From the NCBI GenBank assembly GCA_036380925.1, contig DASVDW010000126.1, positions 1 to 11,613 of the forward strand: a stretch of DNA of 11,613 nucleotides, read 5' to 3'. Position numbers and translations under genes: made by a program. The notes under the pieces are model-generated. The model searched no databases, had not been told where the DNA came from, and saw only the letters and a list, made by a program, of their open reading frames with translations. This document shows positions 1-8,033 of the stretch, piece after piece. Source of the DNA: JAICLV01 sp036380925. Its GTDB lineage: Bacteria > Actinomycetota > Actinomycetes > Acidothermales > Acidothermaceae. Position 1 is the first letter of the stretch, and each line of letters starts with the position of its first letter.

Positions 1-2
1 TC

Positions 3-713
3 GTCGGTCAGCAGTCAGCGGCGGCGCCAAAACCTCCCGGCCCTGACGTCGGCACCGCGCTCAACGACCCGCTGCCCGACCACATCGCGACCCTGCCTTT
101 GATCGACGAGCACGGTGAAAGCGTCAACCTTGCCTCGTTCCAAGGGAAAGTCGTGGTCATGACCGACTTTCTGACCACCTGCCAGGAGATTTGCCCGATC
201 ACCACGGCGGTGCTCAACCAAGTTGATCAGGCGGTCACCAAGGCAGGGCTCGCCGACCGGGTGCAGTTCGTCGACGTCACGGTCGACCCTGAGCGCGACG
301 ACCCCGCTCGATTGCACGCGTACCGTGATTTCGCGAAACTGCTGCCGAACTGGTCGCTGCTCACCGGCAAGCAGCAAGACCTCGACACCTTGTTCAAGTA
401 CTTCGGCATCAGCTACGAGAAGACCGCCGAGGACGGCCACGGCGGCGTCGACTGGCTGACCGGCGAGCCGCTGACGTACGACGTGGGGCACAGTGACGTG
501 CTGGTCTTCCTTGACGAGCAGGGGAAGCAGCGATTCCTCATGCAAGGCGCGCCGCTCGGTTCAAACGCGCCGCTGACCGACGGTGAGCGAGCGTTCCTCA
601 ATGACGAGGGCAAGAGCAACCTCACCACCGCCGCGGAGGGCAGTTGGACCGGCGATCAGGCCCTTCAGGTGGTCAGCTGGCTCACGAAGAAGCAGATCCC
701 GTCGCTCGGCTGA
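3..713 (+). CDS. SCO1/SenC family copper chaperone (5' end missing)
   Basis: Probable SCO1/SenC/PrrC-family thioredoxin-fold protein. The family binds copper outside the cytoplasmic membrane and helps assemble the CuA centre of cytochrome c oxidase. The frame is already open at base 3, so the start and any signal peptide or lipobox lie outside the window; an internal ATG at 99 is not the real start. The visible part opens with a Pro/Ala-rich linker, then a redox-fold segment. The family's CxxxC copper motif appears as T-C-Q-E-I-C-P (Cys codons at 180 and 192). The third ligand, a His before a strand and a D-x-x-G turn, is at 489-491 (V-G-H-S-D). Copper-ligand geometry is therefore intact. The fragment has 236 codons, so most of the mature domain is present. 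The stop at 711-713 lies inside the 3' end of the convergent antiporter gene (32-bp overlap). The family call is secure; the oxidase-assembly role is inferred from the family. Confidence 0.85.
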   Translation, partial: VGQQSAAAPKPPGPDVGTALNDPLPDHIATLPLIDEHGESVNLASFQGKVVVMTDFLTTCQEICPITTAVLNQVDQAVTKAGLADRVQFVDVTVDPERDDPARLHAYRDFAKLLPNWSLLTGKQQDLDTLFKYFGISYEKTAEDGHGGVDWLTGEPLTYDVGHSDVLVFLDEQGKQRFLMQGAPLGSNAPLTDGERAFLNDEGKSNLTTAAEGSWTGDQALQVVSWLTKKQIPSLG

Positions 714-2169
714 CCCGAAAGGCGCGCTCGACATCGGCGAAGTGATCGTCGTCGGATAGCACGAGCGCCTCGTCCCCACGCTCGAGCATGGTGTCGGGCC
801 GCAGATGAAGCAGCGCCCCATTCCGGATGACGATGCTGACCCAGGCCTTCTCGCCAAACGGCAGATCGCCGACCGCGCATCCGTCGACCGGCGAGCCATC
901 GGCGACGACGAACCGCCGCGCGTGCCCTGGCTCTTCGCGCAGCCGCACCCCGAGTGACCATGGTTCTTGCTCAATGACCCTCATATGCACGCGGCAAATC
1001 CGGGCGGCGACAGGAATCGCGCCACCTTGCAGGAATACGGAGAGTGCCACGACCACGAAGATGACCGCGTAAATCCTGGTCGAGTCGTCGACGCCTCCGG
1101 TCACCGCCAAGGCGCCGAGCAGCACAGGAACCGCGCCTTTGAGGCCTGCGAACGCGACGAATCCGCGCTCCCCTGGCGAGAGCTTCGTCATCAGCAACAT
1201 CGGCAGGGTCGCTAGCGGCCGCACCACGAACGTCAATAGCACCGCGAGCACCAATCCGATGACCCACGCGTTTCCGGCTCCGAGTTTGTCGACGTGGATG
1301 GTCAGACCCAGCAGCACGAACGCGGTGATCTCCGCGAGACTGGCGAGTGAGGAGTGGAAGCGTTCGATCTCCCCCTTGTACGGCGTTTGGGCGTCTCCCA
1401 TCACGACTCCGGCCACCAAGACGGCGAGGAATCCGGAGCCGTCCGCGACAGACGCCAGACCATAGAGGGTGAGCGCGGACGCCAGAGTGCGCAGCGGGTA
1501 AAGGCCTTCGTTGGGGAGCGGGACTCGGCGCACCAGCTGGAGTAAGAGCAGGCCACCGGTGACGCCGACAGCCGCGCCGATGCCCATCTGCTTGACGAAC
1601 GTCACGCCGATCTCGGCCGCTGACGTGTGACCCGAGGTCGCGTACGCGATGACGCCAAGCATCAACGCGATGCCCGCCGGGTCGTTGGCGCCTGACTCAC
1701 CTTCGAGAATGGTGCCGCTGCGACCGGCCACCTCTCGTGGCCCGAGAACTGAGAACACGACCGCTGGATCGGTCGGGGCGAGCGCGGCGCCGATGACGAA
1801 CGACAGCGGCCAGCTGAAGTCGAAAATGCTGTGCGCGAGGAACGCCATCGCGGCGGTCGTCGCGAAGGTGCCGATGATTCCGAGCGAGATGATCGGCGCC
1901 GCCGCCGCCTTGAACCTGCGCCACCCGATGTGCATGCCGCCGTCGAACAAAATGACCGCGAGCGCGACGGTGACCACCTGTTCGACCGCCTTGATCGGGA
2001 CGACGGTGTCCGCTCCCGGAACGTACGTGGCGATGATGGCGGCCGCCACGAGGAACAGCCCGGGAGCGGGTACCCGTAGTTTCGCCGTCAGCCGGTTTGA
2101 GCTGACCGCCACCGAATACACGGCGCCGGCGACGAGCACGACCACGGCGAACGAGTCGATGGCGTTCAG
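682..2169 (-). CDS. NhaP2/CvrA-type K+(Na+)/H+ antiporter, CTG start
   Basis: Cation/proton antiporter of the CPA1 (Na+/H+ exchanger) superfamily with a C-terminal cytoplasmic TrkA-C/RCK_C domain, the architecture of potassium/proton antiporters such as E. coli CvrA/NhaP2. About 12 membrane segments fill residues 5-400. The ion-site motifs are A-P-T-D-P (about 132-135) and E-S-G-A-N-D-P (about 158-164); L-K-G-A-V-P lies later in the membrane domain. RCK_C occupies about 405-485. The long open frame runs 68 codons further upstream, but that part is Arg/Ser-rich and overlaps the end of the upstream permease gene. The family N-terminus aligns from the CTG at 2169-2167, which has AAGGAG seven bases before it; this gives 495 residues. 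The next ordinary start would be GTG at 2145. The gene lies 28 bp behind the ArsB/NhaD-type gene, so the two are probably cotranscribed. Its stop (684-682) lies inside the convergent SCO1 gene. The family call is firm; whether the ion is K+ or Na+ cannot be read from sequence. Confidence 0.88.
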   Translation of the reverse strand: MNAIDSFAVVVLVAGAVYSVAVSSNRLTAKLRVPAPGLFLVAAAIIATYVPGADTVVPIKAVEQVVTVALAVILFDGGMHIGWRRFKAAAAPIISLGIIGTFATTAAMAFLAHSIFDFSWPLSFVIGAALAPTDPAVVFSVLGPREVAGRSGTILEGESGANDPAGIALMLGVIAYATSGHTSAAEIGVTFVKQMGIGAAVGVTGGLLLLQLVRRVPLPNEGLYPLRTLASALTLYGLASVADGSGFLAVLVAGVVMGDAQTPYKGEIERFHSSLASLAEITAFVLLGLTIHVDKLGAGNAWVIGLVLAVLLTFVVRPLATLPMLLMTKLSPGERGFVAFAGLKGAVPVLLGALAVTGGVDDSTRIYAVIFVVVALSVFLQGGAIPVAARICRVHMRVIEQEPWSLGVRLREEPGHARRFVVADGSPVDGCAVGDLPFGEKAWVSIVIRNGALLHLRPDTMLERGDEALVLSDDDHFADVERAFRVSRATGSASS

Positions 2170-2176
2170 CTGCTTG

Positions 2177-2182
2177 CTCCTT
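2177..2182 (-). promoter_or_regulatory. Ribosome binding site that selects a CTG start
   Basis: On the minus strand AAGGAG is followed by a 7-base spacer (CAAGCAG) and then CTG AAC GCC. No ATG, GTG or TTG sits at proper spacing in this frame. The codon position matches where the antiporter family begins. The site lies in the 28-bp gap after the stop of the upstream permease, so re-initiation by terminating ribosomes is possible. Confidence 0.65.
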
Positions 2183-2197
2183 CTTCGATGCGGGCGC

Positions 2198-3490
2198 TCA
2201 CGCGAGGAGGGAGTAACGCAGCCAGATGTAAAGCGTCGAGACCGCCAGGGTGACCACCGCCGTCGGCACACCGTAGCGAGCGAACGTGCCAAAGCTGATC
2301 GGGTGCCCTTGTCGGGCCGCGGTGCCTGCGATGACGACGTTCGCGCTCGCGCCGATGATGGTGGCGTTGCCACCCAGGTCGGCGCCCAATGCCAGCGCCC
2401 ACCAAAGAATCTGGGGATGCGCCCCTGCTGGCAGGTCAGCGGTCATTTGCGCGACCACCGGCGTCATGGTGGCGACGTAGGGAATGTTGTCGACCACGGC
2501 GGACAGAAGGCCGGAGCCCCACACCAAGACGATCGCGGCGGTCATGGTGTGGCCGCCGGTGACGTCGGCGAGCGCCTTCGCCACGTGGTCGACCGCGCCG
2601 ACCTTCACCAGCGCCCCCACCATGATGAACAGCCCGGCGAAGAAGGCGAGCGTGGGCCACTCGACCTCGCGCAAGAACGGCACAGGGTCGCGGCGGGCGA
2701 TGAGCAGCAACGCGCCGGCCCCGAGCGCGGCGATGACCGCGGGCTCGATGTGGATCACTTCGGCGAGGGTGAAAGCGACGGTGACCGCGACAAGCACGGC
2801 GCAGCCCTGGACGAGCAGGCGCACATCGGTGATCGATTGCCTCGGCTCAAGCGCCATCAGGTCCGCGACACGTCGCTCATCGACGGCGAACGACCGTCGA
2901 AACAAAACCCTCGACATCAGCACAAAGATCGCGAGTAGCACGACGACGAGCGGGGCGAGGTTGAACAGGAAGTCGGCGTAGCTGAGCCCGGCGCGACTCC
3001 CGATGACGATGTTCGGCGGGTCGCCGACCAAGGTGGCGGACCCGCCGATGTTGGAGGCGAGCGCCTCGGCGATGAGGTAGGGGACGAGCGGCACGCCCAG
3101 CCGCGCCGTCACGGCGGCCGTGACCGGCGCCACGAGGAGCACGGTGGTCACGTTGTCGAGCAACGCGGAGGCGACCGCGGTCAACACGATGAACCAGGCC
3201 ATGATGGCGAACGGCCGCCCACGCGCCTTCTTCGCCGTCCAAATGCCGAGGTATTCGAAGGCGCCGGTGCGGGCGAGCACGCCGACGATGACCATCATCC
3301 CGAAAAGCAGCAGCAGCACGGCCCAGTCGATGCCGGTGCTTTCGGAATGCAGCGCGTCGTGGAGGTCCACGACGCGAAGCGCGAGAAGCGCGCCGGCGCC
3401 AGCTAGCGCGATGACGACGCGGTCCACCTTCTCGCTTGCGATCGCGATGTAGGCGATGACAAAGACGGCGACCGCGATGGTCTCGCTCAT
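2198..3490 (-). CDS. ArsB/NhaD-type (ion transporter superfamily) permease
   Basis: Polytopic membrane transporter of 430 residues in the ArsB/NhaD/CitMHS ion transporter superfamily, probably a Na+/H+ antiporter or anion permease. It has two homologous halves, as expected for the family. The first half carries S-A-L-L-D-N-V-T-T (about 108-116) and N-I-G-G-S-A-T-L-V-G-D-P-P-N (about 147-160). The second half repeats these as V-V-D-N-I-P and G-G-N-A-T-I-I-G-A-S-A-N. These are the re-entrant-loop signatures of the superfamily. About 11-12 hydrophobic segments are evident. The frame is open further upstream, but that region is Arg/Pro-rich; ATG at 3490 gives the family-typical N-terminus. This ATG has no Shine-Dalgarno sequence and instead overlaps, as ATGA, the stop of a short leader ORF. 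The antiporter gene follows 28 bp downstream. The substrate is unknown: NhaD-like Na+/H+ exchange fits the neighbour best, and arsenite export is less likely because no arsR or arsC is present. Confidence 0.85.
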   Translation of the reverse strand: MSETIAVAVFVIAYIAIASEKVDRVVIALAGAGALLALRVVDLHDALHSESTGIDWAVLLLLFGMMVIVGVLARTGAFEYLGIWTAKKARGRPFAIMAWFIVLTAVASALLDNVTTVLLVAPVTAAVTARLGVPLVPYLIAEALASNIGGSATLVGDPPNIVIGSRAGLSYADFLFNLAPLVVVLLAIFVLMSRVLFRRSFAVDERRVADLMALEPRQSITDVRLLVQGCAVLVAVTVAFTLAEVIHIEPAVIAALGAGALLLIARRDPVPFLREVEWPTLAFFAGLFIMVGALVKVGAVDHVAKALADVTGGHTMTAAIVLVWGSGLLSAVVDNIPYVATMTPVVAQMTADLPAGAHPQILWWALALGADLGGNATIIGASANVVIAGTAARQGHPISFGTFARYGVPTAVVTLAVSTLYIWLRYSLLA

Positions 3491-3549
3491 CGGCGCGGCT
3501 CGCGGCAGACCCGGAAGGCTGCGGGCGTTGTCGGCTGTCGGGCGTTCAC
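3487..3549 (-). CDS. 20-codon leader ORF translationally coupled to the permease gene
   Basis: A short ORF starts at GTG 3549-3547, with GAGGAG (3562-3557) seven bases before it. It encodes 20 residues (M-N-A-R-Q-P-T-T-P-A, then A-F-R-V-C-R-E-P-R-R). Its TGA (3489-3487) overlaps the permease ATG as ATGA. The permease ATG lacks its own Shine-Dalgarno sequence, so the leader probably loads ribosomes for it. The peptide is Arg-rich, with four Arg in the last eight residues and one Cys; this could make translation sensitive to charged-tRNA supply or stalling, but that is inference. A promoter may lie upstream: TAGGGT at 3617-3612 fits an actinobacterial -10 and TTGACC sits at 3658-3653, but the two are not at standard spacing. 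The rest of the divergent gap to the sigma factor gene shows nothing clearer. It is too short for homology to confirm it. Confidence 0.55.
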   Translation of the reverse strand: MNARQPTTPAAFRVCREPRR

Positions 3550-3709
3550 CCTGGCACTCCTCACGCAGACGGAATCGACTGCCGACCAGGCTTCCCGGCG
3601 CTCCGCAGGCAACCCTACCCGGTGCGATCTTGGGCCGCCTGCCCCGCGAACTGGTCAACTTCGGCCGGACTTCCCTCCGCGGCCCCCCGTCATGGCGTTA
3701 GATGCGTCG

Positions 3710-3714
3710 GGAGG
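3710..3714 (+). promoter_or_regulatory. Ribosome binding site deciding the sigma factor start
   Basis: GGAGG lies eight bases before the GTG at 3723. An in-frame ATG at 3702 would place this Shine-Dalgarno sequence inside the coding region and has none of its own, so GTG 3723 is preferred. A leaderless mRNA from ATG 3702 would be the alternative. Confidence 0.6.
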
Positions 3715-3722
3715 TGACCGCG

Positions 3723-4247
3723 GTGGCGGTGCTGGACGGCGAGGCGGAGCGCGAGTTCCGCGAATTCGCCCGCGCCGAGACACCCGCGCTGATGCGTGCC
3801 GCCTACCTGTTGACCGGCGATTCCCACCATGCGCAAGACCTCGTCCAATCGACGCTGGCGAACGTCGCACTGCACTGGCGAGCGGCCACCGGGCATCCGC
3901 AGGCGTACGCCCGCAAATCGCTGTACCACCAGGCGGTTTCCTGGTGGCGATGGCGCGGACGGCGGCCCGAGACCCCGTTCGCCGTGGTGCCGGACGCGAC
4001 ACCTGGCGATGACGACGACCGTGAGCGGCGGCTCGTCGTCCGGGCCGCGCTTGCCCGCCTGACGCCCAAACAGCGTGCGGTCTTGGTGCTGCGGTACTTC
4101 GAGGATCTGCCCGAGTCAGAGACCGCCCGGTTGCTCGGATGCTCGATAGGCACGGTGAAAAGCCAAACCCGGCACGCGCTTTCCCGACTGCGCGCGCTGG
4201 CGCCGGAGCTTGGCGAAGTCTTTGACGTGACGGAGGTGCCGCGATGA
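3723..4247 (+). CDS. SigE-family ECF RNA polymerase sigma factor
   Basis: Extracytoplasmic-function sigma factor of 174 residues that redirects RNA polymerase to a stress or envelope regulon. Sigma region 2 spans about residues 12-55, with the core-binding/-10 recognition helix around A-Q-D-L-V-Q (37-42) and a W-rich segment near 73-77. A short acidic linker (G-D-D-D-D-R, about 95-100) leads to sigma region 4 at about 110-160. There L-T-P-K-Q-R-A-V-L-V-L-R-Y-F-E-D-L-P begins the domain, and the helix-turn-helix ends in S-I-G-T-V-K-S-Q-T-R-H-A-L, the -35 recognition helix. Length and both domains fit the actinobacterial SigE family (about 160-190 residues); no C-terminal SnoaL domain is present. 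The stop overlaps the start of the next gene (ATGA, 4244-4247), the usual arrangement of an ECF sigma with its regulator. ECF factors often transcribe their own operon, but I see no convincing promoter of that kind upstream. Confidence 0.9.
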   Translation: MAVLDGEAEREFREFARAETPALMRAAYLLTGDSHHAQDLVQSTLANVALHWRAATGHPQAYARKSLYHQAVSWWRWRGRRPETPFAVVPDATPGDDDDRERRLVVRAALARLTPKQRAVLVLRYFEDLPESETARLLGCSIGTVKSQTRHALSRLRALAPELGEVFDVTEVPR

Positions 4248-5500
4248 GTGGGTCGCTGCGGTCGACGCTGCACGCCGTGAGCCGCGACGTGGCGGTGCCG
4301 GTCGACCTCGCCGACGCCGCCCTGCGACGGGCCGGACGACGACGCCGCGCCCACGTGGTGGCGCCGGTCGTCGCGATGGTCGCGGTCGCCGTCCTGGTTT
4401 TCGTTGTGACGTCGGTCTTTTCCAGTGGTCGACATGCGGTTGTTCCCGCCGGCCCGGTGAGCGGACCGGGCTCCGCGCCGAGTTCGGTGGGCGCCGTGTC
4501 CGACGTCCGATCGGAGTTCGCGGCGCCGATCGCTCGAGCTGCGCTGATGTACCGCGACCGAGGCGGCACGCCGATCGTGGTGTCCGCCGACGGCGACGCG
4601 GCGCGGGCGCTGCGGGTCTCGTCGTCCGCTGGCTATCGCGGCGACGCTTACGCGCTTTCACCGGACGGCGCGAAGGTCGCGTACGGATGGCAGAAAGCGA
4701 GCCCGGTTGGCGGCGCGCAACCGAAGACGCAACTGCGCGTGGTGACACTGGCGACCGGCGAGACGGCGTCGCTCGCGCTTCCCGGCATCGGGTTGGGCGA
4801 GCCGGTGGAGTCGATCACCTGGTCGGCCGACAGCGCGCGGTTGCTGGTGCAGGGCGTGGTGACCGAGGGCGTCGAGCACAACGGCGGCTACGGGACGACG
4901 GAGTGCTTCCTCGTCGACCTCGCGCCCTCAGGGGCGCTCGTCCGCGGGGCGACGGTGCCCTTCACCGGACCCGACGTCGACGGATGGTCGGCCGACGGCG
5001 AGCGGCTGCTGTCGGTGGGAGAGCGCGACGTCGCCGTCACCAACCGCTCGGGCGAGGTGGTCGAGTCGGTGAAGCTGCCGCCGACCCCCGACGCCGGGCG
5101 GTACGGCCACCTGTTCGGAGCGGGCGGTCTGCTGTGGTCGCCGGACCAGAAGCGAGTCGCGATCGCCATGGCGCGGGCGGCGCCGGGCCGGCCGCTCACC
5201 ACGATCGACGGACAGCCGCGACCTCAGCTGTTGCGGTTGATCTCGCTCGCGCCGTCCGGCTCGGCGGGGACGTCGGCGCCGATCGACGTCGACCTCGGGC
5301 AGGCGTTGGACGCGCAGGTCGTCGGATGGGCCGACAACGACCACCCGCTGGTCGGCGTGCTGTCAGGAGACGTCGAGCAGGTCTACTCGGTCGACGTCCG
5401 GACGGGGGACAAGCGGGTGGTCGTCCGGTTCGACCCGGGGGTGACGTGGGCGGCTCCTCAGCTGGCCGGCGAGATCGTGCGCGCGGGCGGCTTCCGGTAG
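4244..5500 (+). CDS. Single-pass membrane protein with extracytoplasmic beta-propeller; probable anti-sigma factor
   Basis: Protein of 418 residues. A short, basic cytoplasmic N-terminus (1-37, ending in R-R-A-G-R-R-R-R) is followed by one hydrophobic helix (about 38-59). A Gly/Pro/Ser linker (60-90) leads to a large outer domain with repeated beta-propeller signatures: L-S-P-D-G-A-K-V-A-Y, W-S-A-D-S-A-R-L-L, W-S-A-D-G-E-R-L-L, W-S-P-D-Q-K-R-V-A and a diverged W-A-D-N-D. These are the TolB/PD40/WD40-like blade pattern, at least five blades. A GGAGG Shine-Dalgarno sequence sits seven bases before ATG, and the start overlaps the sigma gene by four bases. Topology and coupling imply that the N-terminal tail binds the sigma factor while the propeller senses an envelope signal. 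There is no zinc-type (HxxxCxxC) anti-sigma domain, so the anti-sigma role is inferred from position and layout only. It could instead be a sigma-regulated envelope protein. Confidence 0.75.
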   Translation: MSGSLRSTLHAVSRDVAVPVDLADAALRRAGRRRRAHVVAPVVAMVAVAVLVFVVTSVFSSGRHAVVPAGPVSGPGSAPSSVGAVSDVRSEFAAPIARAALMYRDRGGTPIVVSADGDAARALRVSSSAGYRGDAYALSPDGAKVAYGWQKASPVGGAQPKTQLRVVTLATGETASLALPGIGLGEPVESITWSADSARLLVQGVVTEGVEHNGGYGTTECFLVDLAPSGALVRGATVPFTGPDVDGWSADGERLLSVGERDVAVTNRSGEVVESVKLPPTPDAGRYGHLFGAGGLLWSPDQKRVAIAMARAAPGRPLTTIDGQPRPQLLRLISLAPSGSAGTSAPIDVDLGQALDAQVVGWADNDHPLVGVLSGDVEQVYSVDVRTGDKRVVVRFDPGVTWAAPQLAGEIVRAGGFR

Positions 5501-5538
5501 CCGTCGCAACCGGCCCTGGATAGGCGACGACAGCCGTA

Positions 5539-5578
5539 CACCCCCGAGGACGCCTCTGTGGGCATGTCCTCGGGGGTG
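5539..5578. terminator. Bidirectional hairpin terminator between convergent genes
   Basis: A perfect 13-bp inverted repeat (5539-5551 with 5566-5578, arm CACCCCCGAGGAC) with a 14-base loop sits 39 bp after the beta-propeller gene and 64 bp after the acs stop on the other strand. There is no T-run, as is common for actinobacterial terminators. The G-rich arm can also pair with a second CACCCCC at 5581-5587. Confidence 0.8.
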
Positions 5579-5641
5579 CACACCCCCTGAACGTGATCAA
5601 CTCGCGCGGCGGCGATCACCCCCCGCCGCAGCGGGCCGGGG

Positions 5642-7621
<1,980 letters not shown>

Positions 7622-7673
7622 TATTCGCCTTCCTCTCACAACTCGCCGGTGCCATCTGCGTGGTCCCGAGGAC

Positions 7674-7711
7674 TTGGTCTAGTCCAATTTGGCTCCCAAA
7701 TTGGCAGTCAA
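7674..7711 (-). promoter_or_regulatory. Probable acs operator/promoter with overlapping palindromes
   Basis: Two inverted repeats share a half-site. TTGG-t-CTAG-t-CCAA occupies 7674-7687. CCAATTTGG and CCAAATTGG (7684-7692, 7696-7704) form perfect 9-bp arms around CTC. On the minus strand TTGACT (7711-7706) lies immediately before them and could be a -35. A clean TAnnnT -10 is not visible at 16-18 bases; TGGACT lies at 19. The element is 53 bp upstream of the acs start and AT-rich for this genome, as expected of a repressor or activator site. It does not match the CRP/GlxR consensus (TGTGA-N6-TCACA). Confidence 0.5.
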
Positions 7712-7760
7712 ACGGCGTTCGATCAAGCGGTCGCGAGGCGAGTGCGCGACCAGCCTGGTG

Positions 7761-7803
7761 GTGCGAGCGGCGCCCCGCGCAGACGGGACGCCGCTGCTCG
7801 CAC
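7761..7803 (-). other. Long bulged RNA hairpin upstream of acs
   Basis: On the minus strand GTGCGAGC (7803-7796) pairs with GCTCGCAC (7768-7761). After a 3-base bulge (7795-7793), GGCG-T-CCCG pairs with CGGG-G-CGCC, closing a 6-base loop (7783-7778). The single imperfect pair is T-G on the minus strand and C-A on the plus strand, so the fold is better as minus-strand RNA. It could be the HAD transcript's terminator or part of the acs leader; no T-run follows. Confidence 0.5.
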
Positions 7804-7850
7804 GACGCCCCGGGTTACCAAGCGTGCACCTGCGCATCGTCGGCGGGCCT

Positions 7851-7876
7851 ACGTTCGTGGCTCGTGCAACGAACGT
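7851..7876. promoter_or_regulatory. Interrupted palindrome, possible operator
   Basis: ACGTTCGT (7851-7858) and ACGAACGT (7869-7876) are perfect inverted arms around a 10-base centre that itself retains partial dyad symmetry. This resembles a dimeric repressor site (TetR-like spacing), but no regulator gene is present in the window and no promoter is clear beside it. Confidence 0.3.
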
Positions 7877-8033
7877 CGCCCGACTCGACCGCCTGAAACG
7901 GCTGGTCCCGCGTGGGTGCCCGGGGGTCGTGCGTGGTCCGGAACCGGAGCGGAACGACGCCGCTCGCGGCACCGGGTCCTGATTCGTTTCTACGCCCTTC
8001 CGGCGGCGATCGGAAGTCCCCGGACGCCGACGG

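Larger units (their letters stand above)
7622..8033. other. Gene-free stretch between the HAD gene and acs
   Basis: No credible gene: open frames exist on both strands but are Arg/Pro/Gly-rich, overlap each other and lack Shine-Dalgarno sequences. The stretch holds a compound TTGG/CCAA palindrome nearest acs, a small ACCAG-C-CTGGT dyad at 7749-7759, a long bulged hairpin (7761-7803) and an ACGTTCGT dyad (7851-7876). A 6-bp hairpin (7997-8002 with 8011-8016, arm CTTCCG) lies just after the HAD stop and may be its weak terminator. It probably contains the acs promoter and leader. Confidence 0.6.

Noticed and set aside
2170..2373. 68-codon N-terminal extension of the antiporter frame
   Set aside because: Arg/Ser-rich, overlaps the 3' end of the permease gene in another frame, and absent from the family; the ribosome site points to CTG 2169.
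1649..2938. 429-residue plus-strand open frame across the two transporter genes
   Set aside because: Low-complexity Arg/His/Asp composition and no hydrophobic core. It spans the boundary of two well-supported minus-strand genes.
3655..4569. 304-residue minus-strand open frame opposite the sigma factor
   Set aside because: Arg/Ala/Pro-rich with no recognisable domain; it overlaps two coupled plus-strand genes.
4687..5523. 278-residue plus-strand frame within the beta-propeller gene
   Set aside because: Frame-shifted reading dominated by Arg/Gly/Asp; the propeller repeats are in the other frame.
7689..7982. 97-residue open frames on both strands upstream of acs sharing F-V-A-R-A-T-N-V
   Set aside because: The shared peptide is simply the ACGTTCGT palindrome read from both strands. 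Neither frame has a ribosome site or family resemblance.
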